From Pseudomonadota bacterium (GTDB taxonomy: Bacteria > Desulfobacterota > Desulfarculia > Desulfarculales > Desulfarculaceae), in assembly GCA_018902755.1 (NCBI GenBank), contig JAHIQI010000068.1:35026-99025 (forward strand): 64,000 bases of DNA. The letters are read 5' to 3'. Positions 16,747 to 24,064 of this stretch are shown in pieces. The position numbers were made by a program, and so were the translations under genes. The notes below the pieces were generated by a model. The model ran no database searches and was not told the origin of the DNA. It worked only from the letters and a program-made list of their open reading frames with translations. Within the stretch, counting starts at the first letter, position 1. Every line of letters begins with the position of its first letter.

Positions 16747-18543
16747 TTACGCCAAAACCTGCCGGGTTTGAAACAGGTGCGAAAGGTCCAGGCCTTTGTA
16801 TTGCAGCTTCTTCATTTCCTCTGCCAAAACATCAAGATCGAATCCGTGGCCGTAGCGCCCCGACTGACCTGGCTGACCGTGCCCCTGGAAGGCGTTCATG
16901 ACATCCCAGGGGATGCTGGAGTTCCGGCAGGCATCTTCAAACGAATGCCGGAAGGAGTGGAAGGTGTTCTTGTGCGTCTTGACGACTACGCTCTTGAGGA
17001 AGCGGCCGAAGTGCTTAGAGAATGGCGACGAGTAGTAGCCGTCTTCACCCAGCTTGAGGTCTGGGAAGAGCCGCTGTTCGCCTTGTGCCCTCCGGTCCTC
17101 GGCATGCTCAAGTAACCCGATCTCCATTAACGTGGGGTGGATCGGTATCTTGCGCCAGCTGGAGGCATTTTTGACATGCTTGTCGGCTTCCACCGCGTTG
17201 ATGTCAAAATACCAGATGCCCTCCTCCTCTTTCACATCATGCACATACAACTGGATGATCTCACCAGCCCTAGCCCCGCTAAAAAGGGAGATCAATGGCA
17301 CCCAGTAGATGCCTGCATCCCTAGGCACTAACTCCCCTGGCTCACTCCAATAGTGTAAAGACTGGCAGCCTGTGTAGAGCGGCGCGTCGAAAATCGTCCG
17401 CAACTCCGCAACCGTGAAGGGGTCGCGCTCCTCTCTAGCTTGCCTCTTTATTTTGATACTCATGCCTGTGAAGGGATTTGCAGGGCAGTCGTCGTAATGC
17501 TCAGCGGCCCAGCGCCAGAAAGAGCCAACAAATTGTAGGAGCTTGTTCACGTTGCGGTCCGACATGGGCTTCATGCCCAGCTCATACGCCCGTTCCGCCG
17601 CTTTAGCTATGCCCAGCGTCTTCAACCCGTCGAACTTATTCCAATTGGCTGGAAGCTTGAGCAGCATAGCTTTGAAGGCTCTGGCATCGGCCTTGCCGTA
17701 TTGATCCAGGGGTTTGTCGCCTGACATGGTGAGGAAGTGTCCTGTCCAGACCCTGTGCTCCCGTACGGTTTTGTCTACCCAGGATGTCCTGGACTTTTCT
17801 GCAACCCATTCTTCGAGGGCATTGGACAGCAGCGGCGCGGTTGATTTGGGAGAAGAGGCAGGCCCCATGTCCGGCGTCTCGACAACTTGCCCCTGGTTCC
17901 TCTGGCTCTTGGCTTCATAGGCTTTTATGGAGGCAGCCTGAAGTTCCCTGGCCAACTTGCGAAGGCTGGGAGACTGGGGAGCCAACTTCAGCTCGACGCC
18001 CTCCCACCCCAGCAGGTCCCCGGCCTCATCAATGAAAAAGTCGCTCACCTTTCCCCTGGCATAGTCCTTCCGAGTCTCCTCCTCCAGCCATGACGAATCA
18101 AACCCCCGTTCTTCGAAAGTCTTCTTCCGTTCGAGGCGTTCTGTGACCAACTGGTCCAACCGCTCCGAGCTCATTTCCGGTGTAACCATGACGGTTTCTT
18201 CGGGGATATCGTCGAAGCCGTCCAACCTGACATCCTCATCCTCTTCCAGAAGATGGGCGAAGTACAGTCTCCCGAGCTGTTTGATCTGGAATTCAGTTAA
18301 TTCGTCAAGAACAGGGGCCGTGGCCTGTTGTTGGAGTTTGCGGCGGTGCTGATCGAAGCGTCTGTCCACCTCCACCGCAGCAATACGGACAAGCCTAAGC
18401 GCCTCTGTGTGGTCCTTAGTGGCCAGCGAGAAGGTTTCCTCAGCCTTGGGATAGGTATCCTTTATGTCAATAGGAACTGCTGCGCGGTGATAGTAGACTG
18501 CACCTCGACGGTACAGGCGGGGATGTCCAGACATCTTCTCCAT
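16747..18543 (-). CDS. int: Tyrosine recombinase / phage-type integrase of the island
   Basis: About 598 residues. Catalyses site-specific insertion at the tRNA-Ser 3' end. The N-terminus (GHPRLYRRGAVYYHRAAVP) is the DUF6538-like start common in proteobacterial island integrases; a central core-binding SAM-like domain follows (WVDKTVREHRVW). Catalytic residues of the C-terminal domain: Arg in LFSGARAGEIIQL, His-x-x-Arg in HSFRHSFEDACR, and the nucleophile Tyr in SGRYGHG. All appear intact. Starts GTG 18552, ATG 18543 and ATG 18534 are possible; GGAGG sits just upstream of 18543. The start region overlaps the CTGTAACAG repeats of the right end, so integrase may repress itself. Confidence 0.93.
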   Translation of the reverse strand: MEKMSGHPRLYRRGAVYYHRAAVPIDIKDTYPKAEETFSLATKDHTEALRLVRIAAVEVDRRFDQHRRKLQQQATAPVLDELTEFQIKQLGRLYFAHLLEEDEDVRLDGFDDIPEETVMVTPEMSSERLDQLVTERLERKKTFEERGFDSSWLEEETRKDYARGKVSDFFIDEAGDLLGWEGVELKLAPQSPSLRKLARELQAASIKAYEAKSQRNQGQVVETPDMGPASSPKSTAPLLSNALEEWVAEKSRTSWVDKTVREHRVWTGHFLTMSGDKPLDQYGKADARAFKAMLLKLPANWNKFDGLKTLGIAKAAERAYELGMKPMSDRNVNKLLQFVGSFWRWAAEHYDDCPANPFTGMSIKIKRQAREERDPFTVAELRTIFDAPLYTGCQSLHYWSEPGELVPRDAGIYWVPLISLFSGARAGEIIQLYVHDVKEEEGIWYFDINAVEADKHVKNASSWRKIPIHPTLMEIGLLEHAEDRRAQGEQRLFPDLKLGEDGYYSSPFSKHFGRFLKSVVVKTHKNTFHSFRHSFEDACRNSSIPWDVMNAFQGHGQPGQSGRYGHGFDLDVLAEEMKKLQYKGLDLSHLFQTRQVLA

Positions 18544-18549
18544 GACCTC

Positions 18550-18598
18550 CACTGTAACAGTTTTCTGTAACAGCGCAACCTGAGAAGTGCCTGATATC
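18550..18598. promoter_or_regulatory. Right-end integrase arm-type sites and probable int promoter region
   Basis: CACTGTAACAGT (18550-18561) and a second CTGTAACAG (18565-18573) are followed by a 28-bp block (18571-18598). On the minus strand that block reads GATATCA-G-GCACTT-C-TC ... CGCTG, matching the left-end block at 3320-3348 in inverted orientation. It ends 35 bp from the right att copy. Confidence 0.55.
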
Positions 18599-18633
18599 GA
18601 TAACTTGGAGTGGTACCAAGTAGTTATAAAAAG

Positions 18634-18651
18634 GTGGCGGAGAGGGTGGGA
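18634..18651. repeat. Right attachment site within tRNA-Ser 3' end
   Basis: 18-bp copy identical to 3274-3291. It covers the CCA end, the acceptor 3' strand and the start of the T-arm, the usual core for tyrosine integrases using tRNA genes. Confidence 0.9.
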
Positions 18652-18730
18652 TTCGAACCCACGTACCGCCTTTTGGGCGGTAACCCGATTTCGAGTCGGG
18701 CCCGTTACGACCGGACTTCGGTACCTCTCC
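18635..18730 (-). tRNA. tRNA-Ser (anticodon CGA)
   Basis: Read on the minus strand: acceptor GGAGAGG pairs with CCTCTCC; the anticodon loop CTCGAAA lies on a CCCGA/TCGGG stem and gives anticodon CGA. A long variable arm (GCC-rich stem CCGCC/GGCGG) marks it as a serine class II tRNA, followed by the GGTTCGAATCC T-arm and an encoded CCA. 96 nt. It reads UCG codons. It is intact despite serving as the island's integration site. Confidence 0.95.
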
Positions 18731-18762
18731 GCGAGAGACGAGAAGCTATTATAATGGCGGCG

Positions 18763-19233
18763 CTAGCGTCGCGCCGCGAAAAATTCTCTTAAAATCTCCG
18801 CCGCCTCATCGGCCAGCAACCCGCCCTGCACCAGAGGCTGGTGATTCAGGCTGGGCACCGCGCCCAGGTCCAGGGCCGAGCCGTAGGCCCCGGCCTTGGG
18901 GTCGTAGGCGGCGAACACCACCCGCTCAAGGCGGGCCCACACCACCGCCCCGGCGCACATGGCGCAGGGTTCCAGGCTCACGTACAGGGTGCAGCCCGTC
19001 AGGCGGTAGTTGCCCAGGGTCCGCGCCCCCTGGCGCAGGCAGAGCATCTCGGCGTGGGCGGTGGGGTCGCCCTGGGCGATGGTGGCGTTGCCCGCCTGGG
19101 CGATCACCTCGCCCTCCGGGCCCACCAGCACCGCGCCCACCGGCACCTCGCCCCGAGCGGCGGCCTCGCGGGCCAGCTCTAGGGCGCGCTCCATGTGCAT
19201 GGTATCCGCCTGGCTGAAGCCCGGCTGAGTCAT
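18763..19233 (-). CDS. tadA: tRNA-specific adenosine deaminase TadA
   Basis: Converts A34 to inosine in tRNA-Arg(ACG). 157 residues from ATG 19233. Zinc-deaminase motifs: HAEM (His ligand, Glu proton shuttle) and PCAMCAG (two Cys ligands). The stretch ARGEVPVGAVLV is typical of the family. An upstream in-frame start at 19266 would add an unusual N-terminus; the ATG at 19233 gives the normal length. Lies just past tRNA-Ser on host DNA. Confidence 0.93.
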   Translation of the reverse strand: MTQPGFSQADTMHMERALELAREAAARGEVPVGAVLVGPEGEVIAQAGNATIAQGDPTAHAEMLCLRQGARTLGNYRLTGCTLYVSLEPCAMCAGAVVWARLERVVFAAYDPKAGAYGSALDLGAVPSLNHQPLVQGGLLADEAAEILREFFAARR

Positions 19234-19269
19234 GGGGAAACTACCACAGGCCCCAAGGCCCCGCAAGCC

Positions 19270-20055
19270 TTAGGACAGCTCGGCGGGGCGCACCCCGCCT
19301 GGTTTGAGCTCGCCGTCCAGGGTGGCCACGCCGCCCTCGGTGAGGCCCAGGCGGCCCTGGGCGATCAGCTCCAGGGTGGTGGGGAACACCACCCAGTCCC
19401 CGCCCTGCTTGAGGCGCTCCTGGTTGTCGTCGGCCACCTGGCGCAGGCGCTCCGGCTCGGCCTTCAGCTCCTCCAGGGGCGCGGGCAACTCCACCGCGAT
19501 GGGGTCGCTGACCATGAGCAAGGGGCCCGAATCCACCCCCAGATCGGTGAACAGGGTGGAGGAGCGCAACTCGGTTTGCCCGGCCACGACGGCGTCCATC
19601 ACCGCGTCGTCGCCCACGAAGCGGCGCTTGCCGTCCGCGTCCACCAGGCTCAGGTCGGCGGGGTGCACGTTGATGGCCCCGGTGAGGGTGAGAAAGCTCA
19701 TGTACCCTCCCAGGGCGATGACGTCTATCTCGAAGGCCTGCACCAGGCGGGCGGCCACCTGGTCATAGTCGCGCCGGGCGGCCAGGCCCAGGGCGCTGCG
19801 CACGCTACGCTTGAGGCCGCGCTTGTCGTGATAGCGGCGCACGTCGTAGGCGAAGTAGGGCAGGTCGAAGCGCCGGGCTATCTCCTGGCCCCGGCACTTG
19901 TCTGTGGCCGTGTCGCTGAAGATGAAGGCCACCTCATAGGAGGCGTTCGGGGCCTCCAAGAGCTTGATGACGTTGGTGCCCGAGCCGGACATGAAGGCGG
20001 CCACCCGGAGAGGGCGTCCCGCCTGGGTGGGGTCGAAAATGGGTTTGCCGGCCAT
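19270..20055 (-). CDS. PurN-like formyltransferase-fold protein (GAR transformylase relative)
   Basis: 261 residues. The N-terminus VAAFMSGSGTNVIKLLE matches the first loop of PurN (SGxGTN). The catalytic-loop HPADL keeps the active-site His, and GVDSGPLLMV resembles the conserved Asp region of formyltransferases. However, the usual PurN stretch between them (GxxAHxxAL...G) is replaced by an unusual FVGDDAVMDAVVAGQTELRS, so the substrate may differ from glycinamide ribotide. AGGAGG precedes the ATG. Separated by 36 bp from tadA on the same strand. A paralogue with a changed acceptor is possible. Confidence 0.7.
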   Translation of the reverse strand: MAGKPIFDPTQAGRPLRVAAFMSGSGTNVIKLLEAPNASYEVAFIFSDTATDKCRGQEIARRFDLPYFAYDVRRYHDKRGLKRSVRSALGLAARRDYDQVAARLVQAFEIDVIALGGYMSFLTLTGAINVHPADLSLVDADGKRRFVGDDAVMDAVVAGQTELRSSTLFTDLGVDSGPLLMVSDPIAVELPAPLEELKAEPERLRQVADDNQERLKQGGDWVVFPTTLELIAQGRLGLTEGGVATLDGELKPGGVRPAELS

Positions 20056-20132
20056 GGGGCCTCCTGAGGGGTGAGGGTCGTTGCCCCTAGTCTATAGGAC
20101 GCGGGCCGGATTGGGTCAAGGGCAGGGTGGGC

Positions 20133-20558
20133 TCAATCCCGACTGGAGCGGGTGCCCGGCATCAGTTGCCCGTAGTGCTCCTGTAGGCAGTGGGGGCATA
20201 TTCCGTGGGATATCTCCACCTGCATGGCCTTTTCCAGGTACTGGTCCACCGGCACCCAGTCGTGGCTGAGGGGGGTTTGCTCCGAGTCGGGGTTCACGGC
20301 GTGGCAGTGCATGCACAGGCGCAGCCAGACCGGCTCGGTTTCCCGGCGCAGGGGCAGGAGCCTGGCGGCCAGCAGGCCGCACACCGTGCCCAGGGCAGCG
20401 GCGGGCAGCAGGTGGCTCCAATTGCCGAAACCGCCATCGGCCCAGACCAGCCACAGCAGGGAAAGCCCTCCGGCCAAGGCGCACCCGCCCCCGGCGCAAG
20501 CCAAGGGTAATAGATTATGGAACCCCCTGGGGGGGCTGCTGGTCTGCCATGGAACCAT
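20133..20558 (-). CDS. Small membrane protein with cytoplasmic zinc-ribbon-like Cys pairs
   Basis: 141 residues from ATG 20558. Two hydrophobic segments (LLPLACAGGGCALAGGLSLL and LLPAAALGTVCGLLAARLL) are followed by a soluble tail with CMHCHAVNPDSEQ ... SHGICPHCLQEHYGQL. This Cys-x2-Cys ... ITHG-C-P-x-C-x2-xxY arrangement is the same module that ends many deltaproteobacterial PAS/sensor proteins, including the one at 25946-26563. Function unknown; a redox- or metal-linked signalling role is a guess. The start is uncertain because no good ribosome site is visible. Confidence 0.65.
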   Translation of the reverse strand: MVPWQTSSPPRGFHNLLPLACAGGGCALAGGLSLLWLVWADGGFGNWSHLLPAAALGTVCGLLAARLLPLRRETEPVWLRLCMHCHAVNPDSEQTPLSHDWVPVDQYLEKAMQVEISHGICPHCLQEHYGQLMPGTRSSRD

Positions 20559-20779
20559 AATGCCGCGCGTTTTGGGAAAATCATGGGGAAATTGTTGGGT
20601 TAGTGTTACTTCAAATGCCAAAGGCTAGTCAACCCTTTAAATTTAAGGGGTGTTAATGGTAATCATTTATATATGGCCAATAAAATCGGGCCGCCGGGCG
20701 CGATTCGTGGCCGCGGGCGCCACCGCCTTTCTTGACAAGCCCTCGCAGCCTCGACATAATCGATTTTTCGGGAGGCATT

Positions 20780-21274
20780 ATGGAGTTGGACACCGTTGAC
20801 CGCAGGATCATCTCCCGTTTGCAGGGCGACTTGCCCCTGGTTTCCCATCCCTTCGCCGACCTGGCGCGGGATTTGGGCCTGGCGGAAGACGAGGTGGTGC
20901 GCCGCGTCCAGGCTTTGGCCGACGGCCGGGTTATGCGCCGCTTCGGGGCCACCCTGCGCCACCAGCGCTCCGGCTTCGCCAGCAACGTGATGGTGGCTTG
21001 GCAGGTGCCTCCCGCCCGGGCCCGCGAGGTGGGCGAGCGCCTGGCCTCTTTCCGCAACGTGAGCCACTGTTACTGGCGCGAGCCCTGCGAAGGATTTACC
21101 TATAATCTATTCTCCATGGTCCACGGCCGCAGCGAAGCCGAGTGCCGCTCCCTGGTGGCCGAAATGGCGGATCAGGCCCAGGCCGAGGAGTTTGAGTTGC
21201 TTTTCTCCGTGGAGGAGCTTAAAAAGACCTCCATGCGCTACTTTGATCGAGAAGGTGAAATCCATGAAGGATGA
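20780..21274 (+). CDS. ahb: Siroheme decarboxylase family subunit (AhbA/AhbB, Lrp/AsnC fold)
   Basis: Removes acetate side-chain carboxyls from sirohaem to give didecarboxysirohaem in the alternative haem route. 164 residues. The N-terminal helix-turn-helix (LDTVDRRIISRLQGDLPLV) and the Lrp-like C-terminal domain are present. The sequence LQGDLPLVSHPFADLA, VMRRFGATLRHQ and ITYN-like FTYNLFSMVHG are hallmarks of Ahb proteins rather than true Lrp regulators. GGAGG lies 4 nt before the ATG. It overlaps hemL by 11 bp, which supports a tetrapyrrole role. The enzyme is normally an AhbA-AhbB pair; the partner is not in this window. Confidence 0.85.
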   Translation: MELDTVDRRIISRLQGDLPLVSHPFADLARDLGLAEDEVVRRVQALADGRVMRRFGATLRHQRSGFASNVMVAWQVPPARAREVGERLASFRNVSHCYWREPCEGFTYNLFSMVHGRSEAECRSLVAEMADQAQAEEFELLFSVEELKKTSMRYFDREGEIHEG

Positions 21275-22547
21275 GAGATCCCGGGAACTGTGGCAGCGCG
21301 CCCAGAAGGTAATTCCCGGAGGCGTGAACAGCCCGGCCAGGGCCATGAAGGCGGTGGGGCGCGAGCCCGTGTTCATCCGCTCGGCCCGCGGTTGCTACGT
21401 CGAAGATGTTGACGGCAACCGCTACATAGACTACGTGGGCTCCTGGGGCCCCCTGATCCTGGGCCACGCCGACCCCGACGTGGTGGCGGCGGTGAAAAAG
21501 GCGGCGGAGCGGGGAACCAGCTTCGGCGCGCCCACCGAGGCCGAGGTCAACTTCGCCGAGATGCTCACCCGCCTCATCCCCTCCATGGAGCAGGTGCGCC
21601 TGGTTTCTAGCGGCACCGAGGCCACCATGAGCGCCCTGCGCCTGGCCCGGGGCTACACCGAGCGCGACCTCATCGTAAAATTCGATGGCTGCTACCACGG
21701 CCACAGCGACGGCCTGCTGGTGGCTTCGGGCAGCGGCCTGGCCACCCTGGGCATCCCCTCCTGCCCCGGCGTGCCCTCCGAGGTGGCCGGTCTATCCATC
21801 AGCATCCCCTACAACGACCTGGCCGCCCTGGAAAAGCTCTTCCACGAGAAGGGCAAGGACGTCGCGGCGGTGATCATCGAGCCGGTGGCCGGCAACATGG
21901 GCGTGGTGCTCCCGGCTCCGGGCTATCTGCAAGGGGTGCGCGAGATCTGCGACGAGTACGGCGCGCTACTCATCTTCGACGAGGTCATCACCGGCTTCCG
22001 GGTGGCTCTGGGCGGGGCCCAGCAGCTTTACGGCGTCACCCCGGACCTGACCACCCTGGGCAAGATCATCGGCGCGGGCCTGCCCCTGGGGGCCTATGGC
22101 GGCAAGGCCGAGATCATGCAGAAGATCGCCCCCTGCGGGCCGGTCTATCAGGCGGGCACCCTCTCGGGCAACCCCCTGGCCACGGCGGCCGGGCTTCGGG
22201 CCCTGGACATGCTGGACGTGGCCGGGGTGTACGAGCGCCTGGAGGAGAGCGCGGCCAGGCTCTACGACGGCCTGGGCGAGATCTTCGCCAAGGCCGGGGT
22301 TCCCCACTATGGCAACCGGGTGGGAGCCATGTTCTCCTACTTCTTCCAAAAAGGGCCGGTCACCGACTGGACCAGCGCGGCCAAGAGCGACACCGAGGCC
22401 TTTGCCCGCTGGTTCAGGGCCATGCTGGGCCGGGGCATCTACCTGGCCCCCAGCCAGTTCGAGTGCACCTTCGTGAGTTTGGCTCACGACGCCGACGCCA
22501 TCGACCAGACGCTGTCCGCCGCCGAGGAGGCCATTAAAGAGGTCTGA
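21264..22547 (+). CDS. hemL: Glutamate-1-semialdehyde 2,1-aminomutase
   Basis: PLP enzyme making 5-aminolevulinate, the first common tetrapyrrole precursor. 427 residues from ATG 21264. Visible motifs: PGGVNSPARAMKAVGREP at the N-terminus, FDGCYHGHSDGLL, FDEVITGFRVA, and the PLP-lysine region TTLGKIIGAGLPLGAYGG. The start overlaps the end of ahb, with GAAGG as ribosome site. Longer upstream reading in the same frame lies inside ahb and is not used. A strong terminator follows. Confidence 0.96.
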   Translation: MKDERSRELWQRAQKVIPGGVNSPARAMKAVGREPVFIRSARGCYVEDVDGNRYIDYVGSWGPLILGHADPDVVAAVKKAAERGTSFGAPTEAEVNFAEMLTRLIPSMEQVRLVSSGTEATMSALRLARGYTERDLIVKFDGCYHGHSDGLLVASGSGLATLGIPSCPGVPSEVAGLSISIPYNDLAALEKLFHEKGKDVAAVIIEPVAGNMGVVLPAPGYLQGVREICDEYGALLIFDEVITGFRVALGGAQQLYGVTPDLTTLGKIIGAGLPLGAYGGKAEIMQKIAPCGPVYQAGTLSGNPLATAAGLRALDMLDVAGVYERLEESAARLYDGLGEIFAKAGVPHYGNRVGAMFSYFFQKGPVTDWTSAAKSDTEAFARWFRAMLGRGIYLAPSQFECTFVSLAHDADAIDQTLSAAEEAIKEV

Positions 22548-22578
22548 GGCAGGTAGGCTGAGACAAAGCAAAATTAAA

Positions 22579-22612
22579 GGCGGGGCCGCAGATGCGGCCC
22601 CGCCCTCGTTTT
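22579..22612. terminator. Bidirectional terminator between hemL and paaK
   Basis: Perfect 12-bp stem GGCGGGGCCGCA / TGCGGCCCCGCC with a two-base loop, then CTCGTTTT on the + side. It serves hemL and possibly the convergent paaK. Confidence 0.85.
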
Positions 22613-22628
22613 GTATGGTCGTGTGGTC

Positions 22629-23924
22629 TCAGGAAAGTTTTCGGTGGTCTTGCACCCGCTCCGCCTTGCCCTGGTTCATGGGCAAGCCGCCGGGCGATAG
22701 GATTTCCACCGCCGGGGTCACCAGCAGCTCGTCGCGCAGGGCCTTGGCCAGGGCGCGGGCCAGGCCGTCGCGCTCTTCCTTGGATAGCCCGGCCGCCTCG
22801 GGGCTAAGTTCGGCCCGGATGGTCATGGCGTCGGCCTCGCCCTTGTGCTCCAATACGATGAGGTACTGGCCCCCTATCGCCTTGAAGTCCATGAGCACCG
22901 ACTCCACCTGCATGGGGTAGACGTTGACCCCCTTGATGATGAACATGTCGTCGCTGCGGCCCACGATGCGGCTCAGGCGGCGGTGGGTGCGGCCGCAGGC
23001 GCACTCGCCGGGCAGCACCGCGGCCAGGTCGCGGGTGCGGTAGCGGACCAGGGGCATGGCCCGGCGCTCCAGGGTGGTCAGCACCACCTCGCCGATCTGG
23101 CCCGGCTCCACCGGCTCCATGGTCATGGGGTGCAGCACCTCCAGCAAGAAGGCGTCCTCCCACAGGTGCAGGCCGTTCTGCTCCGGGCACTCCATGGCCA
23201 CCCCCGGCCCGTTGATCTCGCTGAGGCCGTAGCTGTTGTAGGCCTTCACCCCGAAAAGCTCCTCCAGCCGCTTGCGGGTCTGCTCGCTGTGGGGCTCGGC
23301 CCCGATGACGGCGAGCTTGAGCTTGGTGTCGCGGCGCGGGTCCAGGCCCTGCTCGGCAAAGACCCCGGCCAGGCGCAGGGCGTAGCTGGGGATCAGGTGC
23401 ATGGCCGTGGTGCCGAACTGGCGCATGAGCGCTATCTGGCGGCGGCTGTTGCCGGTGCCCACGGGGATGACCATGGCCCCTAGGCGCTCGGCCCCCTGGT
23501 GTATGCCCAGGCCGCCGGAAAACAGGCCGTAGCCGGTGATGTTCTGGAACACGTCGGCCGGGCGCACCCCGGCCATGTACAGGCTGCGGGCCATCACGTT
23601 GGCCCAGGCGCGCAGGTCGGTTTTGGTGTGCAGGATGGCGGTGGGGGTGCCGGTGGTCCCGCTGGAGGCGTGCAAACGCACCACCTGGCCGCGGGGCACG
23701 GCCAACATGCCCCAAGGGAAGCTGTCGCGCAGGTCCTGCTTCACGGTGAAGGGCAGGTGCCGCACGTCCTCGGGGGAGTTTATCTCCTGGGCGTCCACCC
23801 CGGCCAGGGCCTGGGAGTAGAAGGGCGATTTCTTGGCTTGAACCAGGGTGCGGCGCAGGCGGGTGGTTTGCAGTTCGCGAAGCTGTTCACGGGGCATCAG
23901 CTCGAAGTCTTTTTGCCAAAACAT
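22629..23924 (-). CDS. paaK: Phenylacetate-CoA ligase
   Basis: AMP-forming ligase that activates phenylacetate or a related aromatic acid to the CoA thioester. 431 residues, the normal length. P-loop LHASSGTTGTPTA, then FQNITGYGLFSGGLGIHQGAE (PaaK-type), the SYGLSEINGPGVA motif, and C-terminal RIVGRSDDMFIIKGVNVYP. The start codon gives the standard MFWQKDFE-type N-terminus. It is transcribed divergently from the GH13 gene with 140 bp between them. Bacteria that degrade aromatics anaerobically often carry several such genes; some act in indole-pyruvate metabolism, so the substrate is open. Confidence 0.92.
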   Translation of the reverse strand: MFWQKDFELMPREQLRELQTTRLRRTLVQAKKSPFYSQALAGVDAQEINSPEDVRHLPFTVKQDLRDSFPWGMLAVPRGQVVRLHASSGTTGTPTAILHTKTDLRAWANVMARSLYMAGVRPADVFQNITGYGLFSGGLGIHQGAERLGAMVIPVGTGNSRRQIALMRQFGTTAMHLIPSYALRLAGVFAEQGLDPRRDTKLKLAVIGAEPHSEQTRKRLEELFGVKAYNSYGLSEINGPGVAMECPEQNGLHLWEDAFLLEVLHPMTMEPVEPGQIGEVVLTTLERRAMPLVRYRTRDLAAVLPGECACGRTHRRLSRIVGRSDDMFIIKGVNVYPMQVESVLMDFKAIGGQYLIVLEHKGEADAMTIRAELSPEAAGLSKEERDGLARALAKALRDELLVTPAVEILSPGGLPMNQGKAERVQDHRKLS

Positions 23925-24064
23925 GCTGAATTCTCCGGTGCGGGCGATAATGGCCTAACATACTACCCTGAAGGGCCGCCCACAACCCGCCGCCCTTGCC
24001 TCGGGGGGCGCATTGCGCAAAAATGAAGGCGCGGAACCTTAAAAAGCGAGGAACCGGTGGCCTA

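Larger units (their letters stand above)
3274..18651. mobile_element. tRNA-Ser-integrated genomic island carrying a type I-G CRISPR-Cas system
   Basis: The island is bounded by an 18-bp direct repeat (3274-3291 and 18634-18651); the right copy is the 3' end of an intact tRNA-Ser gene. A tyrosine integrase reads inward from the tRNA end. Related inverted sequences (GATATCA-N-GCACTT) lie about 30 bp inside each end. Cargo: two minus-strand genes of unknown role (one polymerase-like), the CRISPR-Cas operon with its array, a serine recombinase and a small protein of unknown role. No conjugation, replication or excisionase gene is recognisable, so it probably depends on a helper or is no longer mobile (inference). 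Confidence 0.88.

Noticed and set aside
19195..20067. 290-residue plus-strand frame opposite the PurN-like gene
   Set aside because: Antisense shadow; no family motif and no ribosome site.
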